Shown piece by piece: positions 13,331 through 27,106 of a DNA stretch of 64,000 nucleotides. The stretch's first letter is position 1. Every line of letters begins with the position of its first letter. The notes under the pieces are model-generated. The model searched no databases, was not told where the DNA came from, and was given only the letters and a program-made list of their open reading frames with translations. The stretch comes from Glandiceps talaboti (lineage: Eukaryota > Hemichordata > Enteropneusta > Spengelidae). Location: NCBI RefSeq assembly GCF_964340395.1, contig NC_135569.1, forward strand, positions 1,002,501 to 1,066,500, in the 5' to 3' direction. A program made the translations under genes and the position numbers.

Positions 13331-16300
13331 AACACTCGTCAGAAAGGTTGTAGGGTTTTTTGGCGGGATAATTTAGCAGCAATAGTTGTACATTGAGGTG
13401 ATTTGTAAAGAAAGTGGACAAGTTCATTGTGAGTAATCGATAGGCATCTGTCTCGGAAGTTGGCTCCACAAATGGTAGGTAACTTTACGGGGATTAGGGA
13501 AACCATATTAGGGAACGCTTATTTGGGAAACGTTTGACAATATATGTATTTCATGCCTCTAAAAATAAAGACACAGTATATTAAAAGTGGAATGTTGTTG
13601 TTCTTTTCTTGAAGTGACTTTATGTGAGAGTACAAAAAGAAGCATGTGAAATTGGATGTCTCGCGACTGATCGTGCCACCCGTACCATATCTCCGATAAA
13701 GCTAAAATGGCGTGCGTCCACAAATTCCTGGAGACTTATAAGCTTTTAGCTACTTGGCTTAAAATACGCTTCATTTCAAAGTCGTTCTACATTGCCTGAC
13801 AGTTTTACGATTTGTTTCCTTCCTATTTAGTTCATTTAGAACAAACAGAAGACTTAGTACAGATGGGAACAGTTTTGTTCATAATTCATAGAGTGAGTTT
13901 ACCCCGGTGAACCCGATTTCTCTGTTACTGTTAGGAAAGTCCTGATATTATGATATTATCAAATTGGCCGTAGACCTCCAAGTTCTCTAAAATAACGGAT
14001 CGCATATCAGAGAATTATTTTGCGCTAGAGTTGTTGCGATTTGGGATTAGGTAAAGTCTATTGTGCGTTGAGCCACAAAACCAATGCTAGTCCACGTCGA
14101 TTCCTCTTTGAGAGGGAGTTTGCCTACATCATTGCCATAAAAGTATTATAGTAGAAATCAGATATCCGTCAATGTTTGGGTGATCAGCAACCTAAAAATG
14201 TGACTAATAATGTTCACGCAAACTTAGTCGAAACTCAAAACCACCGGATAAAGATTTCTTGATTAATACCTTTATTTGATCCCCGCATGCGAAAGACGAA
14301 CTTTACAGAGATTTACGAAAATTCTTATCCACGCACATTCTACCGATGATATGTGGTTTACAAACAATCTAGGCACGTGTCCGATTGTGTCCGATCGTGT
14401 CCAAAGGTGATTCAAATGAATATCATGTTATTTTGGCACCCAGTGAACCAAAAGTGTGGAGTTTATGCACACAGTTTGTGGGGTCTTTACTTTAAGGGGG
14501 TTTAAAACCCCAAATGTTGGCCATATTGTAATTACAGACTCATTATATAGCAAATCATTCTAAAACATACTTGAAAAGTACAAATAAGTTGGGAGATAAT
14601 CATATTTTTAAGCACTGTAAAATTAACCGCGAGAAATCTATGTAAAATGGGTTGACGACAGAGGGCAAGGTAACCACGTGATCGTGAGCGATGAATCCAG
14701 GTGCTTCAAAAATAACACCTGGTTTAATGTGGAAAATGGTCTCCTGTATAATTTTGAGTTAGAAGCGGTAAATGTAACCCGCAACAGAAATAAAAACACG
14801 AAACTAACAAAGAGACAGACACATTATGTCACATTACGAATTGGAATGGGGCGGAATCCGATTTGGGTGTAACGTTGATGCATGGGTGTGGGTGTGGGTG
14901 TGGGTGTGGGTGCCAAAGTGAGTCAGCAGAACTCGTACGGTACGAACGTATCTTAAACTAATTATTATAAATCACCATCCGTGAACGAACGGACTTTACC
15001 ACGACCGATTAATCGACCTATTTATCCAAATTGTTGTTTTCTCTGTTGATACCAAGATATTAGGTTGATACTGTGATCCACAAATGATTTTGGGTGCGAC
15101 GTGGTGGGGGGGGGGGGGCGTTGGCTAAAGAGGAACTCATTTCAGGCATCGACATTTGAAAAAAAAAATATATATAAATAAATAAACAAGCGCTCACTTC
15201 CTTCTATCGTCTATAGTGACAACAATTCGTACTCCGTAACATTGGGGGTACACCATTTGGTTGGGGGGGGGGGGCAAAAGCGGGGAAAAAATTGCTGATC
15301 AACTCAAGACAGAAAACAAATTGTTTCCAAAGTATGAGCTAAAAAAATGTTGTGCTGCAAGTGCAGAAACAAGCAACAAATGTCATATTCCCAGGTACAT
15401 GTGTTTGTGACACCAGCCGATATACTAACTGTTGGCAAATGGTGAAACAAACTGAAACACTACAATCAAATCAAATTACTAAGAATACTGACCTAACGTA
15501 ATTGGTCATAATGATAAAATAATTCTAAATGGTACGGCATGTAACAATATACTTTGAAGATTATTCTTGGTGTTAGCTTTCTGAATTTCAAATTTCAATT
15601 GGATATTGTTATCACCATGTCATGTTAAAGTAACACCATATTTCATTCTGTTAGTCTTTAATTTCCAAAAAATTCTAGGTACGGGAGGGACGGGGGAACC
15701 TCCCTCCGGTACCAACCCCACACTGCTCTCTTGTATTATGATTCAAAGTGTAACTGGTATTGTTTTCACCTTGACATGTTAAATAGAATCACAAAGCATT
15801 CTTTTAGTTTTTGAATTTCAAACATTTCTAGCCCCCCCCCCCCCCACTGCTACCTTGAATCTCCCCTACCCTTCACTTCTATTCAACTTTTACTGCCTAC
15901 TTTGCATTAATTGTTATCTCTTACTTTTGAAATAAGGTACAATCATCATGTATGTCTCCTGTTATGAGGAAATTCAAAAATAAACGCGACGCGACGCGGC
16001 GAAAGTCAAATTTAAAGCATATATTTAAAATCAATTGCTGCACCCCTACTTGGCAAAAAAAAAAGATTTGCTGTCTGGTTGCTCTCGAAAAACAAATAAT
16101 TTGCCGTCATGGTGGTTGAAAAAGCAATTTTTTGTTTGGTCCAAATCCTCCAGTCCCCCCCCCCCCCTCCTCCACGCGCACACACATACACCGGAATCAA
16201 ATGGTGCAGTACCCCTTACCTGAAAAAAAATCCCACACTTACGCCATTGTAAAATAAAACAAGCCAGGGTTGGAAATTTGGTCACTCGTAAACTTTACGA

Positions 16301-17194
16301 CTCCAAATGCATTGAGTTATTGGATATACGGAGTTTTTTATGGTCAAGTTGATTCAAATAAGATGGATTTAAACTCAAAATCACATTGCCAGTAGCTATA
16401 TAATAACTTACAACAGTCGACATATAGTAAAAGTTTATGAGTTTTAATGTCGCAAAGACACGTGTGTTACCTCTTTGCGGCAACGGTAATGCCATACATG
16501 TCACGTGACTTTCCTAGCAGAACATCGTCGACATCTTATTCACGAGACATGAATTCGACGTTGGTATTTAGCGGAATTTTATCACTGAGGCTACCAGAAA
16601 TTGTAATTTTTCAATATTCGAGAAAAATGCTTTTAATGTTATTTTGTTATGAGTGTACTCATGCCGTTGCCTAGTGTAATATCATACATGGTAGACAATA
16701 TGTCCTCTTTTTTCTTATTAAACTCCGAACTTTTGAACTTGATACTTTGGTTCGGTTGTAATTTGGGGTTTACCTAACGCTGTATAGTTCACCTCATTCT
16801 ACTGAGCTGTGTATTCTCACCACGTGTACGTCATAGCACGCGTTACATTTAGAGTCACCATATTCGTCATGTTGTCAGGTTTCAATGACTCATTTTCCAA
16901 AAATAACATAAACATAAGTTAAACTTTCGTTTTACCAATAGGTTCATTCACTGCTTACTTGTCAGTACCCACTGTAACAGCTGACGAACGGCATCGCAAT
17001 GTCAATTTTCCTTGTCAGAGATCACGTGACAATGAATTCACATACGTGGAAGGCATGACACATTTGACGAAATGCTTGTCTTTGGAATTTGATCTACAAA
17101 TAGAAAGACAGTGAGAGACGGTCAGATGGCCTGAGACAGGGAGACTAGATAGAGACCTACATAGTAAATGTATCCCTATGTACGTACACACTTA
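13331..17194. other. Intergenic, nothing recognised apart from short repeats
   Basis: No convincing gene. It holds several G or C runs of 12-14 bases (15107-15118, 15263-15274, 15832-15845, 16155-16167) and a GGGTGT hexamer repeat at 14882-14911. Short open frames have no known domain. Confidence 0.5.
14882..14911 (+). repeat. GGGTGT hexamer repeat
   Basis: Five or so tandem GGGTGT units. The unit is not the usual metazoan telomere repeat (TTAGGG), and the tract is too short to call telomeric. Confidence 0.85.
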
Positions 17195-17460
17195 CACACA
17201 TACATACATACATACATACATACATACATACATACATACATACATACATACATACATACATACATACATACATACATACATACATACATACATACATACA
17301 TACATACATACATACATACATACATACATACACACACACACTCATACATACATACATACATACATACATACATGCATGCATGCATGCATGCATGCATGCA
17401 TGCATACATACATACATACATACATACATACATACATACATACATACATACATACATACA

Positions 17461-17490
<30 letters not shown>
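17195..17490. repeat. ACAT tetranucleotide microsatellite with TGCA core
   Basis: About 295 bp of (ACAT)n, interrupted by a short CACACAC segment and by (GCAT)n near 17370-17402. All long frames across it are Tyr-Ile-His-Thr or Met-Tyr-Val-Cys repeats and are not genes. Confidence 0.97.
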
Positions 17491-17491
<1 letters not shown>

Positions 17492-19119
17492 GTGTGCTTA
17501 ACAGACATTGCGATACAGAGAGAAGGAACAGACAATATTATGGTAATAGGGGAAATAGAAAAAAAATAATTGTTGGGAATAGTCAAGGCAGCAGGACAGA
17601 GTTAAAATAATTTTAATATTCATGTTTAAGGCAAGCATGTTTTGTTTTTAACTTTTACTTTTATACAAAATAATCATACTACCTTATAAGGGAAATATTT
17701 CCTAAAATCTGGTAACTGCATGTAATGTGTTAGTATATTGTAATCTGTCATATTTGTTTTATAGCAGTCATGACCCTATACATTTTCAAGACACCTCATC
17801 ACAGGAATGCTAGAATTTGTCAGCATAGGGGAAATATCGTTTGTTTTCCGATACAATGTATAGTTAGTTAGGTCATGGTTTGACAGATGGGTAGTTAGTT
17901 TAACGCCCAACCATACAGCTGTTATTTTATATCAATTCACACTATAATAGTATCTGATGGCATCCAAACTGTGTAGACCAACGCATACAGGATGGACGAG
18001 TTGTTCCATAACTGTGGATGGATCGGTAGTTCACACTCTCTGATTTGTTGCCGTAACCCGAAGAACTCAAAACCATACCGAAAATAATTGATAGTTGGTA
18101 ACACGGCGTTGTCTTTCTGGAGTCACGTGATGATTGATAGATGATAAAACAAGACAAAGACATTTCCGTTTGTCAAAAATGAAAAGGATGCGTCAAAAAG
18201 ACTCCCGACGTTTTTGTTTGATTCTTGTTATTAACCTACCGGTGTTAATGTTTTATCATGCGGAAATAATTTTTCAGATTTTGTCAGTGGTCGACCTTTA
18301 GTAAGTTATTAAGATATTGACATTGTATCAAGTGGTTTTGCCTATGAAATGATTGCGGTTTAGAAGATGGGTAGAAGGATACGACATGACGAATTTATTT
18401 ATAGTTCACTGTCTTTTGTGTTGTAAAGAGACGATCAGTGAGTGAGAGAGGGGGAGAGATAGAGACAGAGAGAGACACTAGATAGATAGAGGAGCCGAGA
18501 GGGGGAAATAAAGAGAGCTAGGTAGGGAGAGGATGGGAGGGAGACACAGAAAGACACACGGGGTGAGAGAGGAAGGGGAGACAGAAAGAGTGGAGACAGC
18601 ATACGTGCAGAGGAGGCAGAGGGGAGAGACCCGGAGCTTCGGTCTTTGTGAGTTGGCGAGTGATTGATCAGATGGAGTTATTCCACCGGTGGGTAGTGCT
18701 CGTGGCAAGCTGGTGGTTTATCGGTTTACTTGGTAGTTGGCATGTACACAAGTTGAATAGTTAGACCACGTTGGTTGTATTGGTCCGATGGTGATTGGCT
18801 GGCAGTGAAATGTAGACACCTATAATATAATTATGATACGTAATGTTTGGATTATTAACACACATCCCAACAAAGTAAGTAAAACCAGCATGGCGGTGAT
18901 ATACGTACTGGATAACAGGTGTAGATATACAATTTAGGGTTAACCGTAGTGGCAGTAAAATACTTAACAGTTGGAGATAGTCAGAGGAAACAGGATGATG
19001 GTTGTCATGGTTATAAATAATTGTTGTTATCCATTAGCATTACGAAAAAATACTACACGTTCCTTTACCAAAGATACCAATATCTCAATTCGTTATCTCT
19101 CAATAAAAACCTACCGTAA
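17491..19119. other. Intergenic, nothing recognised
   Basis: No gene supported. 18430-18610 is rich in GA/GAGA on the plus strand. Confidence 0.5.
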
Positions 19120-19548
19120 TACTATCACTATTTCGCCGCCTACTCCATACAAAATACGATCACCAAATCAAAAGTTATTCTCTGGAACAACACTTCGATT
19201 CCGACACAAATCGTCGCCCTGAAGCCATTTCAGTATAGACTAACTCCCGATGTAACAAAAAAGAATTACCCTTATGACCGCCACCTTAGATTCTGTTTTG
19301 CCTTCGTTATAAAAGACTACCTTGAAGTTCCATTGTCAGATGGTGAAGCCGCCGCCAAGTGCCTTCAAGCTGTTTCTAGAAGACTTACTAAGATTGTCTC
19401 AAGAGCGATGGAACACAAAGAACGTCGCACCGCTTTTCCTATTTATTCTAGCAATAGTGTTTGCAGTTGCAGATATTTTCTCACGGTAAAACAGCAGTAC
19501 TTCAGTGCTATGATCCGTACAATACATGGAAGTTTCAATTGCGGTATA
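19120..19548 (+). other. Open stretch of 143 codons, possible coding remnant, not recognised
   Basis: The frame is open from just after a TAA at 19117-19119 to a TAA at 19549-19551, with the first ATG only at 19333. The translation is varied, not low-complexity (for example LRFCFAFVIKDYLEVPLSDG), and the same frame is open for some distance upstream of the TAA. I recognise no domain. A decayed transposon exon or a chance open frame are both possible, and chance is the safer reading in a 64-kb window. Confidence 0.15.
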
Positions 19549-20236
19549 TAAGTGGTATTTACCAGGGCTTTCAAAATCCCCTCTGAAAAATACTTCTAAT
19601 TGCTAAGAAGTGCCACCCTCTCTGTTACTATGCACACGCCTTTGTTTTATCAGTATGGAGGCAAACTATACTTGAGGGGTAATTCCTTGAAGACATTCTG
19701 ACAGTCGCTCAACAAAATTCTTCCACAATAGTAACACAGACAAGACTTATGCATGTGCTAAAAAATTCCACTGACAAATGAATCGATTTGACGAAAACGA
19801 AAAATAAATCGTATTCTATTTATAGAAAAATCAACTACCATCGCTGTACTATTTTTTGCGCTCAACCATTTTGATATTCAAACTTTTTATATAGTCTATA
19901 ATTTTTTTTAATTTATTTATTTGCCATAGAAAGAATGAATTTGTCACAGTATGCAAGTCTTTGCTCCATACCAATATCAATTGTCACGTGCAATTTCTAA
20001 CTTTTAAATTTGACTTTCAAATCAATCTTAAAATAAGGAAGCACGACCACACCTTTATAAGATCTAGCGAACAAGCACACCTTTATAAGGACTAACAATG
20101 TGAACAACTAGTTTACACGGCAAATAGGTTGTACCAATCACGAAATGAATGTATCAACACTCTAATTGCAGACACCTTGATAGCTAAACGATACCGCTTT
20201 AATCGTATCTGTACTCTATCTACCAATCCACCCATC

Positions 20237-20237
<1 letters not shown>

Positions 20238-20287
<50 letters not shown>

Positions 20288-20351
20288 TTGTCTATCTGTC
20301 GGTCTATCTATCTACCATCCATCCATCCATCTATCTATCTATCTATCTATA

Positions 20352-20420
<69 letters not shown>

Positions 20421-20421
20421 G

Positions 20422-20517
<96 letters not shown>

Positions 20518-20612
20518 CCTACCTACCTACCTACCTACCTACCTACCTACCTACCTATCTATCTATCTATCTATCTATATATCTATCTATCTATCCATCT
20601 ATCTATCTACAT
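20238..20612. repeat. TGTC/ATCT/ACCT compound tetranucleotide microsatellite
   Basis: (TGTC)n, then about 200 bp of (ATCT)n, then (ACCT)n at about 20515-20560, then (ATCT)n again. The 167-residue frame through it is a repeat artefact. Confidence 0.97.
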
Positions 20613-20823
20613 TTCAAAAATTATATTTATAAACAAATTTAGAAGAGTTGTTTGAGCTCCGTCATGAATAAGTGAGATTCAGAAACTAAGTAATACTTCG
20701 AAAAATTGTAAAAATCACTCCCCCGGTCGTAATGACTAATAATAATATGAAAACATATTCTGTGGACTACAAGTCATGAATGCGTTGTGTCGTCAACTTT
20801 ATTCGATTTGGAATAACCCACTA

Positions 20824-20859
20824 TGTTTGTTTGTTTGTTTGTTTGTTTGTTTGTTTGTT
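20824..20859 (+). repeat. GTTT tetranucleotide microsatellite
   Basis: About nine tandem GTTT units. Confidence 0.95.
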
Positions 20860-22314
20860 GTCTGAATGTCGTCACAAACATTGGATAACAACTTTCTCGG
20901 AATACAAAAAAGAAATTTATCCTCATTCCGCGTAAAACATAGCTTAAAGATTTCCTTATCTGACTCGACATGCTGGCTCGACAGATGTTCTGACGAACAA
21001 AGTCTGTGGGCCTTGTGAATTCTGGAATGTTTACCACTATTGTATTAATCCATCACCTGCAAATGTGTTGATCATCATCTCGTGGAAATCGTTCGGCCAT
21101 TATCTTGAAAACGCTGTAGCTCCACATCTTGATATTCCCAGACTTGAACAAAATTTAAAAATTAGAATATAATCTCTCCAAGGTTAACTAGAAACGTAAT
21201 AATCGCAATCTCCCTACTTCAAATCCGTGTGCTTTTTAATGATATTAACTCGACACTTTGATCGTTCGTCCTTGGGGTCGAAATTGGCGCCTTCAACGAG
21301 TGGCTGTAGGCAACGGCATTCACGCTTCTTTTCAAGATACTCTGTTTGAATGTAAATGGTCACTAAAAAGAAACACAATACCCCCCAAGCGTCGGAAGAA
21401 GAAAGATTCTTAATTGTTCCTGGCCTTATTGTGAAATTTGTTTCCATGGAAACAAAATCCGAAATTTCGAGTACCTTGTCAACGGACCACCACCAACGGG
21501 CCTTTAGTCGTGAGAAACATGTGACCCTTGACCCCTCGATGTATTTCCTATTTCTAGCAGGTGAGAAAGTTGGCCTGGAGGTATTCAGATGTATTCACAT
21601 TGTATTAAACATTCTGAAAGGGGTAAACGAAAACTGTTTTAAGCTTTTACAAAACTAAAGAAAAAATAAACAGGAACATAAACATACATGGATTTAAGAA
21701 AATTGACATCTTCTGGCCACAATACACTAATTTCATAGAAAGAAAAAAACCTAGAAGTTCGATGTGCGTTGTGCATTTTTGATTATGTGGTATTTATACA
21801 GTCTGAAACTAGTATTAAAATACTTAGAACGTAGAAAGACAACGTGACGTGTATAGGCCCACATAGCAGTTGTAATTATCACATTATTTCTAACACCCCA
21901 CGGAGAGAAAACAACGATGTACAATTATGCTTATGCATGATCCGTGAAACGAATTCCTTTAGATGTCCGATTGTTTATAAGTTCTTATGGTACTACATAA
22001 TGAACGACTGCGACGAGTGAGGCTTTCCATAAAGCTGCGCATGCTCAGTATGTTCATTCATCCATCCGTCAGACATATTTTTTATCACTACGGGCGTCAA
22101 ATTCCGGCAATATATACATTTTCCCAGACCCGGTAAAGTACACACCGCGATGCCTATTAGCATTACATCGTCCCATGAGCTAGTATTAAATGGCGTTTTA
22201 GTGAATACTTAGTGGCCGGTATCACCGAGGGTGGAATTTTGCCACTGTCCCATTAGGACATACTCGCTGCCAAGTGATAGAGTACGAACAGTGCTGAGAC
22301 CACCTCCCACGGTG
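20860..22314. other. Intergenic, nothing recognised
   Basis: No gene, RNA or structured repeat that I can support. Confidence 0.5.
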
Positions 22315-22370
22315 TGTGGGAAGTACTCGATGGGAAAGCCAATGTTCAGAAACGAGGCTCTTTTCCCACA
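22315..22370. promoter_or_regulatory. Pair of CSL/Su(H) motifs, head to head
   Basis: TGTGGGAA on the plus strand at 22315-22322 and TTCCCACA at 22363-22370 (the same motif on the minus strand), 40 bp apart. A weaker ATGGGAA lies between them, and a CACCTG E-box is at 22451-22456. This orientation is that of paired Su(H) sites, but the spacing is wider than the canonical ~16 bp. These are the outermost CSL motifs found on this side of the Hes gene, about 14 kb past its 3' end. Confidence 0.45.
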
Positions 22371-22753
22371 CCGCTTTCACACCATGCAATGTACCAAATT
22401 ACTGCAAACGGGACGACGATACTGTCGTAAGAAACTATTCATCTTTAGCTCACCTGTAGACTTGAAGGACTAAAATAAAATGCTACTATCCTATTTCAAC
22501 TGCCAGTTTGATTAGAAGGGCGAGCAAAAATTCAAAAAAATCATTGTTAATTTTTTTGGAGATCACGAGAGGTGTTTCTTACGGACGGGAAAATACTAAA
22601 GAAGTACGCATTCACACTAGGACGAGTAAATAAACAACAAACAATTATGCATATGTTACAAAAACGTAGTTTAATCACTGACTGGATGTTGTGTTTCCAT
22701 ATACAATCTAAAAAATGGTGATGTCATGGTGGTCTAAAGTTTGCCGATAACTA

Positions 22754-22858
22754 CCTTGATAAAGAATTTTTATTCGAAACGTCGGATTTTACATCTATTT
22801 ATACGGACTGACTTACAAGTTCCATATGCATGTTCCATATCCATATCCATATACATGT
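22754..22858 (+). mobile_element. Second copy of the interspersed GAAACGTC element
   Basis: CCTTGATAAAGAAT, then a TTTT loop, then ATTCGAAACGTC, then ATACGGACTGA and TTCCATATGCAT. It matches 10734-10817 with substitutions and is followed directly by a (TGTA)n tract. The shared 3' microsatellite suggests that the tract is part of the element's tail. Confidence 0.55.
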
Positions 22859-22947
22859 ATGTATGTATGTATGTATGTATGTATGTATGTATGTATGTAT
22901 GTATGGATGGATGGATGGATGGATGGATGGATGGATGGATGTGTGCG

Positions 22948-22980
<33 letters not shown>

Positions 22981-23033
22981 TTCTGTCTGTCTGTCTGTAT
23001 GTATGTATGTATGTATGTATGTATGTATGTATG

Positions 23034-23067
<34 letters not shown>

Positions 23068-23091
23068 TGTATGTATGTATGTATGTATGTC
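22856..23091. repeat. TGTA/TGGA/TGTC compound microsatellite
   Basis: (TGTA)n, (TGGA)n, (TGTC)n and (TGTA)n blocks in succession, starting where the interspersed element ends. Confidence 0.97.
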
Positions 23092-24254
23092 TTTTATGTA
23101 AATTCATGACGTCACTGTAAGCGTACGACAATCAGATATACATCATGTCAGTGTGACATGTCCGAATTAAATATGATGTAATGCAAGGGTCAAGGGTCAA
23201 TGGTCTAAGGTTACTGTTTGTCAAACAATGATCTCATTTCATATAAATAACCGTAAATGTGCGAATAAAGTCCCCTCACGTGACAACCTTTAATAGTTAT
23301 AGAATATTATGGGATGTAGCCAACAACACCGTTATTAGGAAGATAAACGCATTGCTTCGTTGTTTGTGGCCCGTCTGTTACCATAACAACCAATAGTTCT
23401 ATGATATCAGTATAAAATTAATTAGGAAACCGTTGTGGATGAAATTAACAGTAAGCTTACACCTGTCACTATGACGATCATAAGTGTTACGATGTGTGCA
23501 TTCAGTACTAATTAGTACTGTGTACACTGCAGGGCGTGGCGAGGGAGGGAGTGGGGAGGGACTCATCGGACATGCACGGAAGGTGGGCTAAAATGGTGTT
23601 TTGTATCGAATTTTGGTAGCTGTGTTAAGTTTAGAGTCACATGATTGACTTTGATATCTCCTAATAAGGAGTAACATTGAACGGGTGCCCCCCCCCCGGT
23701 CAGTATGTGGGACTATCAGGTATCACATAACCATCGACAGTGGACAAGAACATGACAACTGATAAATGTTGATTACGTCATGCACATTAAATTGGGATGA
23801 AGTTATCCAGGGGAAGTTACGTCGGTGGAATTATAATTTGACAAATTGCCCACAGGAACACAAATCAGACCCAGTACAGGAATACGAATCAGACCCAGTA
23901 CACATGCATTATGTGAGTGACGGCGAGCTTCGAATTCCATAGTAACCGGTGTCATGAAATAGGGTGGGAAGTGAAGCTCTGAGATTCATTACGTGTAAAA
24001 ACTAAAGCTATGTTGAGATTTTCATTCGTAAATGTAATAAATTTGGCTAGACCCAGTAGGTGTTGATTTTATGGATGCAAATATCTAGGCGGACATTCAA
24101 TGTTTATAGATGACGTGTACGCACACTTCATATTTTTAAAGTCCAGGAGCGGAGATTGTCCTACGTGTAGGTCGTGAAACAAATATTGTTATGGGAGTGG
24201 CCTTCGATGTGGTTTGTTAAAATGGTTGTCGGGTGATTAAGAACCTGTTGGGAC

Positions 24255-24262
24255 CGTGGGAA
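24255..24262 (+). promoter_or_regulatory. CSL/Su(H) motif
   Basis: Exact CGTGGGAA, the high-affinity form of the YGTGGGAA consensus. Confidence 0.4.
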
Positions 24263-24770
24263 AATCAAATATGGAGGTGAAGTAGTGAGCGAGTCAATCC
24301 CCTTCACCAAAACATTGCGCATGTTATCGATACGACCCCGAGATCAGTAAAGTCACTTCGATTGCATTATTGTGGTGATTACTGCGACCAGAACCACAAC
24401 ACGCTGGAATTTACAACCTTGCAGTATACAAAACTATGATAACTCCCTTTCTCACGAACTAAAAAAGTTTCAATATAAATTTCGCACGGAGTCAACAACT
24501 ATTTGTTTATTATTTTGAAATCAATCACAAGTTCTGACTTCAGTGTTCTTTTCTGAAAAGAGTGGTGTTAACTTTCGCAAGAGCTGTCACATAAACAGTG
24601 ATCGGGTGGACGTGACAGTAAAGCCACGCGTTAAATTCGCGCCAAATATTTTCATAGGATTGTTGAAAAGAAAATATGTGTTTATTTTGAATTCCCATAT
24701 CGCACAGGCAGTTTGGCGATGTTTAGGCTAGTCGAGAAGTTTGGCACCCCGGCGAGAAGTAACATTCACG

Positions 24771-24961
24771 CGTGGGAAACTTCTCGAGCTCTGCAGCGTA
24801 CCGATCTCATTTACTGTTAATTCGCCAGCCATGAGCCTCGACCAGGGTGGCACGTGTGTTGAGACGGACATTGACGTGTGTAAATTACTGACGGCAAAGT
24901 GCCGTGCACGCGAATCCACTCTAGTACAAACAACCCGAAACGTGATACCGGCTTTCCCACG
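24771..24961. promoter_or_regulatory. Pair of CSL/Su(H) motifs, head to head
   Basis: CGTGGGAA at 24771-24778 (plus) and TTCCCACG at 24954-24961 (minus), 175 bp apart. The segment between them is less AT-rich than its surroundings, as a regulatory element might be. Confidence 0.4.
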
Positions 24962-25063
24962 CAACTTGATACATTGTATCACATTTTTGCACAGCATGAC
25001 AGGCCCATTTAGGAATGATTTGTACACAGTGTAGTAGTACCCGTTTATAGGACTAAGTTTGAA

Positions 25064-25090
25064 CATGGAAGTATAACCCATACTTCCATG
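25064..25090. repeat. Short hairpin, 11-bp arms
   Basis: CATGGAAGTAT (25064-25074) and ATACTTCCATG (25080-25090) around a 5-base loop. The CATGGAAGT core with its inverse recurs at 57762-57782. Confidence 0.7.
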
Positions 25091-27098
25091 GTTTGAAGTA
25101 CCCTACAATTTACTGTATTTAGGACAAGCAAAAGTTTACAATTTGATGTAAATTGCAAGTTCCGACGGCTTCCAACATCATCGGAATGTGCTGCGATCTT
25201 GCACGTCCAAAAAGTTGAATTGTAGCAATGATAAGGATAATCCACGGTGTTAGCTTGTAAAGCCGAGACATGAGTTTGTTTTTAACAACCGGAGGTCTGT
25301 ATGTCTCTCCGATTCGTTTCAGAATGGTTGCTATCTACTGTCATCCGCCAAATACAATACATCATTTCAATTGTTTGTCCTGTAAACAATAGATAGACGC
25401 AAGGACAATGGCTTTTGATTGTAATCGTTTCGGACGACTGCCATTGTTTTCTCGCCGGATCGATGCTAAATTTTGTCGTGCGGCACTTCAATCTACGACC
25501 TCGCTCACAGTAAGCGTGTGATGAAAGGACAACCTTCCAACCCATTCACAACAGGTGTGCCAGGAATCCAACGTTTCAACATGTAATCACCCCTCAAAAA
25601 GCGATTTGAACAGGAAATTGTATACGAGTTGGGTCATGTTCACTTTCCCCCTACAAAGTAAGCTTATGGCGTTAAGTCTGTGTGTGGTTTCACCGGACAA
25701 CTATTTATGTTCAAAATGAAGAGAGTTGGAACTTGAAAACAATAAAAAGCATACGTGTACATAATGAGCGTGAAAATGAAAAGATTGCTAAAGTTACACA
25801 GTTATATATTACGCACACGACACGTCGCGTGTTATAGCCAATATCGACACTTTAGCGCAAATTTATGAAAAAAGGGAATCAAATATGCCCAAAACTGCGT
25901 GACGGGACATACATGTGAGCAGTTTATGTACAATTGACAAGTTTCAGTTGGACAGTTCTCGACGTTGAATACATTTGACTTTAAACCTCAGACCACTACA
26001 GAGAGATTTAACAGTGCTATCCTTCATCGAATCATTCAGACCACGTTGACACCCAGACTACGATTCAAGGTTCGACTTCGCCATATTTTCATTTTTTCAG
26101 AAGTTGTGGTGAAATTTTTTTAAACGTACAAAATGCTTGCATGTACAACAGCGTGGGTTAGTTGCTCGTATTCGGAGGTTATCGGTTTCGTCCGGGGCAA
26201 CAGTCATAACAGAAGACAAACACGCGTACGTATCACGCCAACGAATTGTATATTAGTCTTAAGTCAATAGAAACAAGACCAGACCTGCATTCTAGCTCTG
26301 CCTGGAGTCACAAGATTGCTAATCAATCGTGTTAATTGCTTATAAAATCTACCCTGTCGATCTTCGGGAGTTTTGTCCTGGGGGTGCTACTCCTAGTACA
26401 TCAATCACCCTGACTATCCCAACTACACAGAGCAGGGACCCGCGATCTTATTGCGCTGTTCTCATGGGCTTCTTAATAGGTGCACTTTTAAAATACCACG
26501 TCTTTTACATCGTCCTGTCTTTCGTAAACCACCAAGTGAAAATTGAAGCTCCAAATTTAACAAAACGCGAGTAAATATAATACAAATTGTAAGCAATCAC
26601 TAATAGTGCAGTTTGCGTTCTATTCATTTGAGTGCAGCCCCTCGTAATCTGAACGGTTGCCAAACAAATGACACGGTGCCGCAATTGCTTTAACGGTCAT
26701 TTCAGCAACTAAATCATCGATATACTGTAAAATATTAGAGTTCTTGTACCGACTTGAGTTTGGTTTAGGGCAGATAGGTCGCAAGTCACAAGATTTTATA
26801 TAAAGTGGGAAGTATCACGTGTGAGACCTTCGAAGGGACCACCAGCAAGCTGACGTCGTACTTTGCCACGCGCCTAGTAGAATACGACCTCATTCAACAA
26901 TCGATCATATGACCTGATTCCATAAAAGTCAATTTAACCGAAATATGTAGTAAAGACGTGCCTTCATTGCTAGACTATGTCTTTATCGTTATTGTTATTG
27001 TGCGAACTAACTTTTTTCCATGGTAATGATGAGATCAGGACTACATATTATTCACTCCAATCACGTGATTTACATACATAGATCCCGGACCCCATAAA

Positions 27099-27106
27099 TG
27101 TGGGAA
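27099..27106 (+). promoter_or_regulatory. CSL/Su(H) motif
   Basis: Exact TGTGGGAA. Confidence 0.35.

Noticed and set aside
14882-14911. Telomere-like GGGTGT repeat
   Set aside because: Only about 30 bp and not the metazoan TTAGGG unit.
17157-17610. Several 100-136-codon frames of Met-Tyr-Val-Cys or Tyr-Ile-His-Thr repeats
   Set aside because: All come from the ACAT microsatellite, which stays open in several frames at once. The same holds at 20129-20632, 22741-23131, 31525-31862 and 49145-49687.
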